DNA of 33,017 bases from Deltaproteobacteria bacterium. Lineage in GTDB: Bacteria; Desulfobacterota; DSM-4660; Desulfatiglandales; Desulfatiglandaceae. Below the pieces are notes generated by a model. It had not been told where the DNA came from, ran no database searches, and saw only the letters and a program-made list of their open reading frames with translations. Below are positions 16,862 through 24,663 of this stretch, piece after piece. The stretch is taken from the NCBI GenBank assembly GCA_019308785.1, contig JAFDHL010000011.1:1-33017 (forward strand), given 5' to 3'. A program made the position numbers and the translations under genes. Within the stretch, counting starts at the first letter, position 1, and each line of letters opens with the position of its first letter.

Positions 16862-18121
16862 TCATGCTTTGATCGGATCACAAGCCTCAAGGTCCTTGAT
16901 TCTTTCGAGCAGAGGCGGATGGGAATAGTTGAACCATACATAGAGAGGATGGGGTCGAAGATTTGACAGGTTATCCTTTGCCATTTTCTTTAAAGCCCTT
17001 ACGAGGGGACCGGAGTCGTTCATGATTCTGAGTGAATAGATGTCAGCCTCTCGTTCAAACATCCTGGAAATGGCCATTCCAACAGGACCCAGGAAAAAAC
17101 TGACAGGCTCCCACATAATGCCCACCAGAAAAAGTCCTGCATACTCTGGCATAACGGAAAATCCGAAACTTTCAAACATGAGGCTCCATGTGATCATCTT
17201 CGATGCCAGGAAAAAGAGCAAAACCGAAACTGCCGCGGAAACGGCAAGCTGCTTCTTAATATGGTTTTTCTTGAGATGTCCGATCTCATGGGCCAGCACC
17301 GCCACGATCTCGTCCACGTCATGGGATTGAATCAGGGAATCGAACAGCACAATCCTTTTCGCCTTTCCAAGACCCGAAAAATAGGCATTTGTATGCCGGC
17401 TTCTCTTCGTGGCATCCATCTGGTAGATGCCCTTTATTTCAAGCCCTTCCCTTTTCGCCAGTTCCTCTATTCTGAGGACAAGTTCAGGGTCGTCAATGGG
17501 CGTAAACTTGTTGAAAAGGGGCGCGATGACCGTGGGGTAAAGAACCGTCATAAGCAATTGAAAACCCAAAAAAACGGCACAAGCCCAGACCCACCACATG
17601 TCGCCGGCATACCTGACTAGCAAGAAGAGCGATGAAAGCAGAATACCGCCGAGAACGATGATCAGCAGAAATGCCTTGGCAATATCGGAAACCCAGATCT
17701 TAACGGTTTTTGTGTTAAACCCGTACCGTTCCTCGATAACAAAGCTGTGATAATAATCAAAAGGGAGGTCCGTAATTGCGGTCAAGAGCCCGGGAATCCC
17801 AAAAAATATGAGCCCGGCCAATACAAAATTGATATCAGACAGTGCATTGGCCAACCAGGGAAGAATCCCGGAAAGTATGATGAAGAGAAAAACGATCTTA
17901 TGTACACTTGTTTGGACCAGGGTAAAACTGGTATTGTCCTGGGTATATTGACGGATCTTTTTTAGTTCTTCCTCGACAATAACCCCTTTGAACGCCTCGG
18001 GGACCTTTTCTCCGGCTTTTCCGGCATAATCGGCGTTGATTTTGTCTATCGCCAGATCCGCGAGAGAACTAATCACATAGACAACAAGATAAATAATCAA
18101 AAACGAATTAAAAGCTATCAT
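16862..18121 (-). CDS. M48 family zinc metalloprotease, Ste24/CAAX prenyl protease-like
   Basis: A 419-residue membrane protease. Several hydrophobic segments (about 5-20, 75-115, 145-170, 178-200, 290-345) surround the catalytic site LAHEIGHLKKNH (HEIGH 278-282), with the third zinc ligand Glu356 in SRMFEREAD, and the Ste24-type C-terminal SHPPLLERI. The N-terminal ~200 residues also match Ste24 rather than the shorter HtpX. In bacteria these proteases are thought to act in membrane protein quality control, since CAAX prenylation is absent. AAGGA stands 8 bases before the ATG. Confidence 0.92.
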   Translation of the reverse strand: MIAFNSFLIIYLVVYVISSLADLAIDKINADYAGKAGEKVPEAFKGVIVEEELKKIRQYTQDNTSFTLVQTSVHKIVFLFIILSGILPWLANALSDINFVLAGLIFFGIPGLLTAITDLPFDYYHSFVIEERYGFNTKTVKIWVSDIAKAFLLIIVLGGILLSSLFLLVRYAGDMWWVWACAVFLGFQLLMTVLYPTVIAPLFNKFTPIDDPELVLRIEELAKREGLEIKGIYQMDATKRSRHTNAYFSGLGKAKRIVLFDSLIQSHDVDEIVAVLAHEIGHLKKNHIKKQLAVSAAVSVLLFFLASKMITWSLMFESFGFSVMPEYAGLFLVGIMWEPVSFFLGPVGMAISRMFEREADIYSLRIMNDSGPLVRALKKMAKDNLSNLRPHPLYVWFNYSHPPLLERIKDLEACDPIKA

Positions 18122-18250
18122 TGCGACAATCCTTGCTTATACTACTCACAACAATATAGATTCACCCGTTCTGATAGTCAAAGTATTTGGTCCTCATAGA
18201 ATACCGATGGCCTAACACCTTAGCTTTAAAAAAAACCAAACGTAATGTAT

Positions 18251-18525
18251 AGGGACATGGGGGTCTCTTTTCAAAAGCCGCATATGCTGACATCATTTCT
18301 TCGCGCAGCCTGCGGTGCGCTCAGTCCCCGCAAGCGGGTCCCCGGTTTCATGGAACCGCTAGTGAGGCCCTAAAATTCATCCCGGAACAGCCCCATAAGG
18401 GACCCTTCGTCGTGGCGTTGGCCTTTGCTGCCTGTGCGGAGGCCTTATATTTGCGTGTCTGGGGGCGTTCGACTAGTTCAGAAGAATTTGTGATGCGATT
18501 TTTGAAAAGAGACCCCCATGGCCCT
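18251..18525. mobile_element. MITE-like element with terminal inverted repeats
   Basis: A 275-bp non-coding unit bounded by a perfect 21-bp inverted repeat (18256-18276 and 18500-18520, core GGGGGTCTCTTTTCAAAA), extended outward to 26 bp with one mismatch. There is no transposase inside. An open frame on the minus strand (18348-18572) is probably fortuitous, though its RPQTRKYKASAQAAK stretch reminds me of peptides predicted from dispersed repeats in related genomes. No clear target-site duplication is seen. It lies 120 bases before the PFK-2-like gene and may influence its promoter. Confidence 0.65.
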
Positions 18526-18644
18526 TCAATCCACAATTGGTTTTTCCAAAGACCTAATATATCAAAACCCATGTGTACTGTTTCTCAAAACTCCTTCCTG
18601 TCTTTTGTATTGAATTTTTTCCGGCAAACAGTAAGATCAAGTTC

Positions 18645-19856
18645 ATGGAAGACGAAATACTCTATATCGTCATGGTCGGCCTTCCTGCCAGGGGAAAATC
18701 CACCATCGCGAGCAAGCTTAGAGATAATCTCATAAGGGATGGCATCCGGACTCGGATCTTTAATAACGGGGATTTGAGAAGAAAGCTCTTCCTGAAAGAC
18801 ACATCTCATTCGGGATTTTACGACCCGAAAAACAGAGAGGGTGTGGCATTAAGGGAAAAAATCGCTCTTACAAATATACGGCGGGCCAAAGACTATATGG
18901 GCAATAATGGACAGGTAGCTATCCTCGATGCAACGAATGTCAGTATCAAGAGGAGAAAAAAGACCACCAGCCTGCTCGGGGATCATACCATTCTCTTTAT
19001 CGAATGTGTAAATGAAGATAAGGAAATCTTAGAGGCCAGTATTCTCAGGAAAATAAACCTCCCGGAATTCAAACACCTGAGAAAAGAAGAAGCGGTCCGG
19101 ACCTTTAAAGAACGGATACGATACTACCAGAGCATTTACAAGCCACTTAAAGGTGAGAGAAATTTTGTCAGGCTGGATTCTCTGAAGAATCAAATCCTGG
19201 CTGAAGAGATCGCAGAAGATATCCCTTACTATGACCGGATCAGAGACTTTCTTGTGACAGATACAGTCAAGAATCTGTTCGTGGTCAGACATGGCGAGAC
19301 ATATTTTAACCTGGAAGACAGGATAGGCGGGGATTCCGCCCTAACGGAAAATGGAAAGGTTCAGGCCAGGGCCCTTGCAGCATATTTCAGAAAGAAAAGG
19401 ATTCCTTTCATCTTCACAAGCAATAAGAAGCGGTGCATCCAGACAGCCGAACCCATCAGGCGATCACAAAAAAACAGCATCATTATTCCTTTTGAGGAAT
19501 TCAATGAAATTGACGGCGGGGTCTGTGAATGCATGAGCTATGAAGAAATCCGGAAAAAAATGCCCCACGTCTATTCGGCAAGGAGAGCGGACAAGTACAA
19601 TTACATCTACCCGGCAGGCGAAGGGTATGTTTCCATGAAAAAACGGGTTGAAATGGGTATCAGAAAGGCGCTCTATCTAAGCACCAATTCCGAGAATATA
19701 ATGATTATCGGACATAGGGCAGTGAACAGGATGATTCTTTCGCATTTTCTCTATCGTCGAAAAGAGGATGTTCCCTTTATATATATCCCCCAAGACAAAT
19801 TCTACCATATTGTCACCACCCAAAATAAAAAGCTTTTCCAGCTAAAAAAGTACTGA
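18645..19856 (+). CDS. Bifunctional 6-phosphofructo-2-kinase / fructose-2,6-bisphosphatase homologue
   Basis: A 403-residue protein with the complete PFKFB architecture. In the kinase half: Walker A GLPARGKST (12-20), FNNGDLRRKL (39-48, matching the eukaryotic FNVGEYRR), LDATNVSIKRRKK (94-106), FIECVNEDKEI and RIRYYQSIYKPL. In the phosphatase half: LFVVRHGETYFNLEDRIGGD (His216 nucleophile), FTSNKKRCIQTAEPI, FNEIDGGVCECMSYEEI (Glu288), YPAGEGY and IIGHRAVNRM (His357). All three catalytic residues of the bisphosphatase remain. The product would make and break fructose-2,6-bisphosphate. The ATG at 18645 fits the domain start; an ATG at 18573 would add 24 residues without homology. It is rare in bacteria. 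Substrate specificity is unproven. Confidence 0.88.
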   Translation: MEDEILYIVMVGLPARGKSTIASKLRDNLIRDGIRTRIFNNGDLRRKLFLKDTSHSGFYDPKNREGVALREKIALTNIRRAKDYMGNNGQVAILDATNVSIKRRKKTTSLLGDHTILFIECVNEDKEILEASILRKINLPEFKHLRKEEAVRTFKERIRYYQSIYKPLKGERNFVRLDSLKNQILAEEIAEDIPYYDRIRDFLVTDTVKNLFVVRHGETYFNLEDRIGGDSALTENGKVQARALAAYFRKKRIPFIFTSNKKRCIQTAEPIRRSQKNSIIIPFEEFNEIDGGVCECMSYEEIRKKMPHVYSARRADKYNYIYPAGEGYVSMKKRVEMGIRKALYLSTNSENIMIIGHRAVNRMILSHFLYRRKEDVPFIYIPQDKFYHIVTTQNKKLFQLKKY

Positions 19857-19862
19857 ACCCTT

Positions 19863-20189
19863 TCACTTCAAAAGCCATCTGATTATCGCATAGGACTGAG
19901 AAATCACAACAGGTGAAAGCCAGAGAAGCCCTGTAAAGCCATATTTTTCCAGAGATATTGCCATGTTTACTATGTAAGTTACCGGTTCCATGACCAACGT
20001 GAGAAAACACACAATCAATAATGTTGCTATTTCATATTCACGGCGTTTTTCACTGAAATACCTGTTTTCAAAATCCCTGAAAATCGACTTAATGAGTGGG
20101 GTAATATGGATAATTGCAGTGCCACCTATGAAGCCGAAAAAGGCCGCCTTGGCCACCCTGTTAACTTTATTCCCGTAATCCACTTCCAT
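19863..20189 (-). CDS. Small membrane protein of unknown function
   Basis: A 108-residue protein with three hydrophobic stretches (about 15-33, 55-80, 86-105) and a charged loop FRDFENRYFSEKRREYE between the first two. GGAG is 4-5 bases before the ATG. It converges with the PFK-2-like gene with a 6-base gap. I recognise no family; coding character is supported by the ribosome binding site and the membrane-protein composition. Confidence 0.55.
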   Translation of the reverse strand: MEVDYGNKVNRVAKAAFFGFIGGTAIIHITPLIKSIFRDFENRYFSEKRREYEIATLLIVCFLTLVMEPVTYIVNMAISLEKYGFTGLLWLSPVVISQSYAIIRWLLK

Positions 20190-20204
20190 TTAAGCTCCGT
20201 CAGT

Positions 20205-20251
20205 AGACACCCACGGGCTCACGCCCGTGGTCCTCAGCCTGTTCTTGATAG
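20205..20251. repeat. Dispersed hairpin repeat, copy 2
   Basis: Second copy of the unit at 7477-7523 with a perfect 8-bp stem CCACGGGC/GCCCGTGG and TCAC loop, and the same trailing GTTCTTGATAG. It lies just upstream of the small membrane gene starting at 20189. Confidence 0.7.
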
Positions 20252-20324
20252 CCCTCGAGGAGGTTGCTGATCGTGTATTTCACACAATCAATAATAGCGG
20301 AATGATTTGTGCCGTCAAAAGAAA

Positions 20325-20356
20325 AAAGGACTTGAGGAAATTTCCCCAAGTCCTTT
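20325..20356 (-). terminator. Rho-independent terminator of tRNA-Arg
   Basis: On the minus strand a long stem (AAAGGACTTG paired with CAAGTCCTTT, continuing through GGAAATTTCC with one mismatch) ends in TTTTTTCTTTT. It lies 7 bases after the CCA end of the tRNA. Confidence 0.85.
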
Positions 20357-20363
20357 AAATTGC

Positions 20364-20440
20364 TGGCGCGCCTGGGGTGATTCGAACACCCGACCTGCGG
20401 ATTAGAAGTCCGCTGCTCTATCCAGCTGAGCTACAGGCGC
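20364..20440 (-). tRNA. tRNA-Arg (anticodon TCT)
   Basis: A 77-base cloverleaf on the minus strand including an encoded CCA. The acceptor stem GCGCCTG/CAGGCGC, D-arm AGCTCAGCTGGATAGAGC, anticodon arm GCGGA-CTTCTAA-TCCGC with TCT, and T-arm GGGTGTTCGAATCACCC all pair. TCT reads AGA/AGG arginine codons. Confidence 0.97.
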
Positions 20441-20520
20441 AAATGTTTTAAGATTTTACGCGATTTTACAAAAAACTTCATTAGATAATTAGGCTGTGCA
20501 GGCTGTCTGGTTTTCGAAAA

Positions 20521-21927
20521 TTATATTGATTTATTGTTCAAGACGTCATCACGACCATTTAGTATCTGCTGCAGAACCACGTTAATGTTATCCTCCAGCT
20601 GGCCTATAACATATGCGAGAGTCTTGAGATGGATCAGGCTTTTCCTGCACTTTCCCTGATAGGGCAGATTAAGTGACGGGTTTTCGAGGATATGGACAAC
20701 TCGATCGAGAAAATCAATACCAATATGATCTGTATTCATATAAATGAGATCAACCCATTCGTTTTTTAATGCCTCGGGTATCCTGTTGTGCTTTGCAAGG
20801 ATTTCAGGGTCCTTGCCCAGATAAAGGGACCTTTTCATTTGCTTAATGGCAGACCGGACACCATTTTCCTGCTCCGCATCGAGAGGTTTTTCGCGAAGCA
20901 GTTTATCCCACCTCTCCTCGACCTGCATCCGTACCCAGTTTTCACCACGCTCAGGAGGCAGAAAAAACTCCAGAAATCTATTCTGCACATCAACCAGATC
21001 CTTTCCGAGTTGATTTGTGTTTTCGCCCATATTTTCAATTGTCCTGTTTAATGTATGGACTGCTTCACGTTTCATTCCTTTCTTATCTGAATCCATCAGC
21101 AGGACGTCCTCCCATTGCTCCCTTAAGGAGCCTAATTCCAGTTTAATGAGCGAAAAAATCAAACCGGACTTGGTAATAGCGTTGCGCAGCGAGTCAGCGA
21201 GTATATTACAGGAATTGAGTTTGTCTTCCGCCAGTTGATGCGCGACTTCAACGGACTGCTGTCTTAACTGATAGGAAAGGAGTTCTGTGCCCAGGGCCCG
21301 CGACAGCCTTTTGATAAACATGGCCTCTGGGCTTCCCACTTTAATGGTATTGGGTTGGAAATGGATCTTGATAACAGCCACCACTACATATTCACTGTTT
21401 TCCCACAGGGTTTTGCCCTCGTAGTTCTTAGGGTACTCCAGGCTTGGCCCGTTACCAAGATATAAGTCCTCTTTACGGATAAGGACCGGTTCCATGTGGT
21501 GAAAATCTTCCCACACGCCTTCCACCTGAAGCCTTACACTTCGAATATCTTTTTTAGGGTTTTCCGCTGTCCAACTCTTCTGCCTCTCAACACACCATGC
21601 CATAGCCTCCATGGGGCGCCCCGGTTCATCCTTGTATTCAATCCATGGCCTGCCAGGGGGGTTATAGTCAGATCTTTCAGGGAGGCCCCAGGATATTTTT
21701 TTTCTTTCATCGTCAATAATGCCGGAGGCGATCCTCGTGGCGACCATTTCGGGGGGTTTGCCTATTCGATATACAGTCCCCTTAAAGGCATTAGGAAGAC
21801 AGAACAGGATAGACTCGATTATTTCCTTGCAGGCCTTTTTTAAAATTGCCTGGTCGATTTTTATGGCCAAATCTTTTTTGCCTCGGATTTTTTTGTTTTG
21901 AAGCAATTCTCTGCTTCGGTCCGGCAA
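20521..21927 (-). CDS. Unrecognised 468-residue protein with sensor-like N-terminus and coiled-coil/helical C-terminus
   Basis: I do not recognise a named family. Residues about 25-225 alternate strands and helices with aromatic-rich motifs (RPWIEYKDEPGRPMEAMAWC; VVVAVIKIHFQPN), suggesting a GAF-like sensory fold. Residues about 225-270 form a helix (HQLAEDKLNSCNILADSLRN then AITKS) that resembles a kinase dimerisation helix but lacks a His in the LRN box. No ATP-binding motifs follow, only helices and acidic stretches. The only usable start is a TTG at 21927, because an in-frame stop lies four codons upstream. A good promoter sits at 21948-21975. It may be a signalling protein that has lost or never had kinase activity. 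Confidence 0.7.
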   Translation of the reverse strand: MPDRSRELLQNKKIRGKKDLAIKIDQAILKKACKEIIESILFCLPNAFKGTVYRIGKPPEMVATRIASGIIDDERKKISWGLPERSDYNPPGRPWIEYKDEPGRPMEAMAWCVERQKSWTAENPKKDIRSVRLQVEGVWEDFHHMEPVLIRKEDLYLGNGPSLEYPKNYEGKTLWENSEYVVVAVIKIHFQPNTIKVGSPEAMFIKRLSRALGTELLSYQLRQQSVEVAHQLAEDKLNSCNILADSLRNAITKSGLIFSLIKLELGSLREQWEDVLLMDSDKKGMKREAVHTLNRTIENMGENTNQLGKDLVDVQNRFLEFFLPPERGENWVRMQVEERWDKLLREKPLDAEQENGVRSAIKQMKRSLYLGKDPEILAKHNRIPEALKNEWVDLIYMNTDHIGIDFLDRVVHILENPSLNLPYQGKCRKSLIHLKTLAYVIGQLEDNINVVLQQILNGRDDVLNNKSI

Positions 21928-21947
21928 ATTGAAAAATTAAGTGCGGT

Positions 21948-21975
21948 AGTTTATACCTTTTTTTGCCTTTGTCAA
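21948..21975 (-). promoter_or_regulatory. Putative sigma70 promoter for the 468-residue gene
   Basis: On the minus strand TTGACA (21970-21975) and TAAACT (21948-21953) are separated by 16 bases. The transcript would start around 21940, leaving a leader of about 15 bases before the TTG start, without an obvious Shine-Dalgarno sequence. Confidence 0.45.
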
Positions 21976-22026
21976 TAACAATTGAACCTCCTTGACATTC
22001 AGCGAACAGAGTGTCAAATAAAAGAT

Positions 22027-22893
22027 ATGTTCGAGCAAGGAATCCAGATAGAATACTGGCCCAAACTGGACGATCCTGTACTCATTGCCGGGTTTGACGG
22101 CTGGGGAAATGCACTGGATATCTCAAGCGCCATGGTATCGTACATGATTCGAAAGCTTAAAGCAGAGCATTTTGCCAAGGTAAATCCCGACTTCTTCTAC
22201 CGCTATGATGAAAATCGTCCTGTCGTGAATATTGAGGACGGGACACTTAAAAGCGTTTCATCACCCGGGGGCTCATTCTATACCGTGGAGACCGGTTCAA
22301 ACGGAAGGGATATCGTTATATTGAAGGCCAACGAGCCAACCCTTCGGTGGTTTCACTTTGTGGACGAACTGTTTTCCCTTTGCCAAAAGCTGGGAATCAG
22401 GACCATCATTACCCTTGGTGGCATGTACGACAACGTGCTCCATTCGGACAGGATTATATCAGCGATTGCATCAAGCGATGCACTCTCTTCCAGGCTGAAA
22501 GAAAAAAACGTCATTCCGATCAACTACCGGGGGGCCAGTGCAATTCATTCCACCATCCATTCGGAGGGCCAGGCACGGGGGTTTGAATGCGTCAGCCTGT
22601 GGTGTCATTGCCCATATTACCTCCAGGGGGCAACGCACTTCGGGATCCTGTCCCATTTAGGTGCTTTGTTGTCATTTTTGGTGGGATTTGAACTGGACCT
22701 GGAAGAACTTGATGTAAGTTGGAAAGAGCTAAACAGACAGATTCAAGGGCTAATAGAAAAGAATCCCGAACTGCAGGAAATGATCAACGAACTCAGAAAA
22801 GCAAAAGTAAGGGGTTCCTGGGCGAGCATGAAGGTGTCAGAGAAAAAAGACGAAAAGGTCATACAAATAGCAGATTTCTTAAAGCCGAGGTAA
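22027..22893 (+). CDS. PAC2 family protein (proteasome assembly chaperone-like)
   Basis: A 288-residue cytoplasmic protein with the PAC2 layout: an N-terminal PVLIAGFDGWGNALDISSAM, the central LCQKLGIRTIITLGGMYDNV, and the later NYRGASAIHSTIHSEGQARG segment. It ends in a helical region rich in Lys/Glu. In archaea and actinobacteria the family is linked to proteasome assembly or ATP-grasp-like folds; in deltaproteobacteria its role is unknown and no proteasome genes are visible. I prefer ATG 22027 over the TTG at 21982. Convergent with the sirtuin gene, 5 bases apart. Confidence 0.8.
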   Translation: MFEQGIQIEYWPKLDDPVLIAGFDGWGNALDISSAMVSYMIRKLKAEHFAKVNPDFFYRYDENRPVVNIEDGTLKSVSSPGGSFYTVETGSNGRDIVILKANEPTLRWFHFVDELFSLCQKLGIRTIITLGGMYDNVLHSDRIISAIASSDALSSRLKEKNVIPINYRGASAIHSTIHSEGQARGFECVSLWCHCPYYLQGATHFGILSHLGALLSFLVGFELDLEELDVSWKELNRQIQGLIEKNPELQEMINELRKAKVRGSWASMKVSEKKDEKVIQIADFLKPR

Positions 22894-22898
22894 TCTGC

Positions 22899-23654
22899 TC
22901 AGGAAAGGACACCTTCCACCTTCCGTTTTATTGTCTTCACCAGTACCGAAATAATCTCTCCGGCGCTGCCCTGTAAAAAAATATCTGTCAGGCTATCTGT
23001 CAGGTGGGTCCTTTCCTTGTTGATTTCAATAACCCTCGCACCGTTCTGCTTAGCGATAGAAGGGATCGTATTTGCCGGGGAGACGACCGCGGAAGTTCCC
23101 ACTACCATCAGGGCCTTGGCTGATGAGGCAAGTTGAAAAGATCTGTTCATGGCGTCCTGAGGAATGGCCTCCCCGAAAAAAACGACATCGGGCTTCAAGA
23201 TCATTTTGCACTCGCATCTTGGAGGATGCTCGGACCGCTTCTCCTCGGCCGTGTATGTTTTCCCGCACCAGAGGCAGGAAAGGCTACTCGAATTTCCATG
23301 ATATTCTATGACATTTTTCGATCCACCGGCCTGGTGCAGATTGTCGACATTCTGCGTGATAATGTAATGGAGATACCCCATCTTTTCCAGCTCACCCATG
23401 CCAATATGTGCCTCGTTTGGTTCGGCTCCACTAACTATCTTATCCATTTCCCATAACATTTCCCAGACCTTCTCGGGATTGGATCTGAAAGCGCTTATAT
23501 TGGCATACTCGGCCGGATCGAATTTCGACCATAACCCTCCCGCACTCCTGAAATCAGGAATCCCCGATTCCACGGAAATGCCCGCACCAGTTAGCGCGAG
23601 TGTCAAATCAGATTTGACAATAATATCTGCTGCCGCATTAATAAGCTTTTCCAT
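22899..23654 (-). CDS. NAD-dependent protein deacylase, Sir2 family (CobB-like)
   Basis: A 251-residue sirtuin. The NAD-binding signature LTGAGISVESGIPDFRS (residues 21-37), TQNVDNLHQAGGS (100-112), catalytic His119 in EYHG, the zinc site Cys127/Cys130 and Cys147/Cys149, FFGEAIP, and VVGTSAVVSPAN are all present. The enzyme removes acyl groups from lysines using NAD, often acetyl-CoA synthetase and other metabolic enzymes. The length is typical of the bacterial enzyme. It appears to be expressed alone. Confidence 0.95.
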   Translation of the reverse strand: MEKLINAAADIIVKSDLTLALTGAGISVESGIPDFRSAGGLWSKFDPAEYANISAFRSNPEKVWEMLWEMDKIVSGAEPNEAHIGMGELEKMGYLHYIITQNVDNLHQAGGSKNVIEYHGNSSSLSCLWCGKTYTAEEKRSEHPPRCECKMILKPDVVFFGEAIPQDAMNRSFQLASSAKALMVVGTSAVVSPANTIPSIAKQNGARVIEINKERTHLTDSLTDIFLQGSAGEIISVLVKTIKRKVEGVLS

Positions 23655-23701
23655 CTCTTAATCCCCTATTCTTGATTTTCGCATCTTCAAAGCTAATACG
23701 G

Positions 23702-24181
23702 CTAAAGCTCCACTATCTCTGCCGTCTGATTTTCAAGGTCAGCTAATGCAATGGTTGGTTTTCCGTACAGCCAACCCCCGCATTCCCCGGGGTTTACGAC
23801 CAGTGTTCTGCCTTCATTCCTGATTTCTGGTTGATGGGTGTGGCCATACACAATAAGGAAAAACTCCTGGGAGGAAATTAGTGCTTCCAGAACCTCGAAG
23901 TAATGACCGAGAAGGATCCTCTTTTCCCCATACGTCTCGATACTCGGCGAATCCACGATTTTCCCCTGGGCCATCTTGTCCAGGGCAATTTTGTCACCAT
24001 CGTTATTTCCCCAAACGCCTAAAAAATCGCATTCTAAGGAAAGAAAAGGCTTAAGTGCAAAGGGGGCCACATAATCGCCGGCATGCAAAACCAGATCAAC
24101 AGTCTCCTCGTTGAAGACCTCAACAGCCCTTTTCACCATGGGAACATTATCGTGAGTATCTGAAATTAATCCAAGCTTCAC
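23702..24181 (-). CDS. YfcE/MJ0936-type metallophosphodiesterase
   Basis: A 159-residue small calcineurin-like phosphodiesterase. Motifs in order: SDTHDN near the N-terminus, LHAGDYV, GNNDG, LLGHYF and VYGHTHQP, followed by the NPGEC block characteristic of the YfcE group. The in vivo substrate of this family is generally unknown. The start is GTG at 24181, supported by GGAG 9 bases upstream. CooT lies 40 bases upstream in the same direction, so an operon is likely. Confidence 0.92.
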   Translation of the reverse strand: MKLGLISDTHDNVPMVKRAVEVFNEETVDLVLHAGDYVAPFALKPFLSLECDFLGVWGNNDGDKIALDKMAQGKIVDSPSIETYGEKRILLGHYFEVLEALISSQEFFLIVYGHTHQPEIRNEGRTLVVNPGECGGWLYGKPTIALADLENQTAEIVEL

Positions 24182-24221
24182 TGTCTATCTCCATCTTGTC
24201 CCCGATTTTGCGCAGCTTTGG

Positions 24222-24410
24222 CTACACCGGCTCAAAAAGTATCTTGCTTTTGCTGTTATCATAGAGCTTAAGCCTTGCATTCAGGCTTTTCTGCTCACCA
24301 AAAATACTTGTGAGCTTTGCCTGGCCGTCCTCAAACTCTACAAGGTCAACGCTTTCAAGGACCTTTTCTTCCTTGCCGTCTTTTAAGATAAAAGCATGGG
24401 CTTCACACAT
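24222..24410 (-). CDS. CooT family nickel-binding protein
   Basis: A 62-residue protein starting MCEAHAFI with Cys2 next to the start, the feature of CooT. In CooT-type proteins Cys2 and nearby residues bind nickel for carbon monoxide dehydrogenase maturation. The rest (LKDGKEEKVLESVDLVEFED, then SIFGEQKSLNARL) follows the family pattern of a small beta-barrel. GGAGG precedes the ATG. It is encoded in front of the YfcE-like gene and behind a small helical His-rich protein. No CODH gene is in the window, so the client is inferred. Confidence 0.8.
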   Translation of the reverse strand: MCEAHAFILKDGKEEKVLESVDLVEFEDGQAKLTSIFGEQKSLNARLKLYDNSKSKILFEPV

Positions 24411-24472
24411 CTCAGAATACCTCCATCAAACCTGTCAACACTATTACCGAAGATGCACCCCCAAACAACGAG

Positions 24473-24600
24473 GCTCCGTGATGCTGGATGCTCGATTCTC
24501 GATGCTGGATAGACAAGAAAAAAGCATTCCTTGTTTTATCCAGTATCCATAGGCCCCGCCTGCCGTCCGGCGGGCAGGCAGCATCCAGTATCTTGTGATA
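24473..24600. repeat. Palindromic intergenic repeat cluster
   Basis: GATGCTGGAT motifs at 24480-24511 face ATCCAGTATC at 24538-24547 and 24582-24591, and a GC-rich palindrome GCCTGCC/GGCAGGC lies at 24558-24579. A related GC-rich palindrome occurs at 27863-27882. This looks like mosaic REP-type DNA between the CooT gene and the helical-protein gene. Confidence 0.6.
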
Positions 24601-24663
24601 TCTTGCACCCAATGTGCTTACAAAACTTGACATAAAAGTTTAGATCTTTTGCTATATAGACGG

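Noticed and set aside
18348-18572. A 74-codon minus-strand ORF within the MITE-like element
   Set aside because: It has no ribosome binding site, spans the right inverted repeat and is best explained as a by-product of the repeat.
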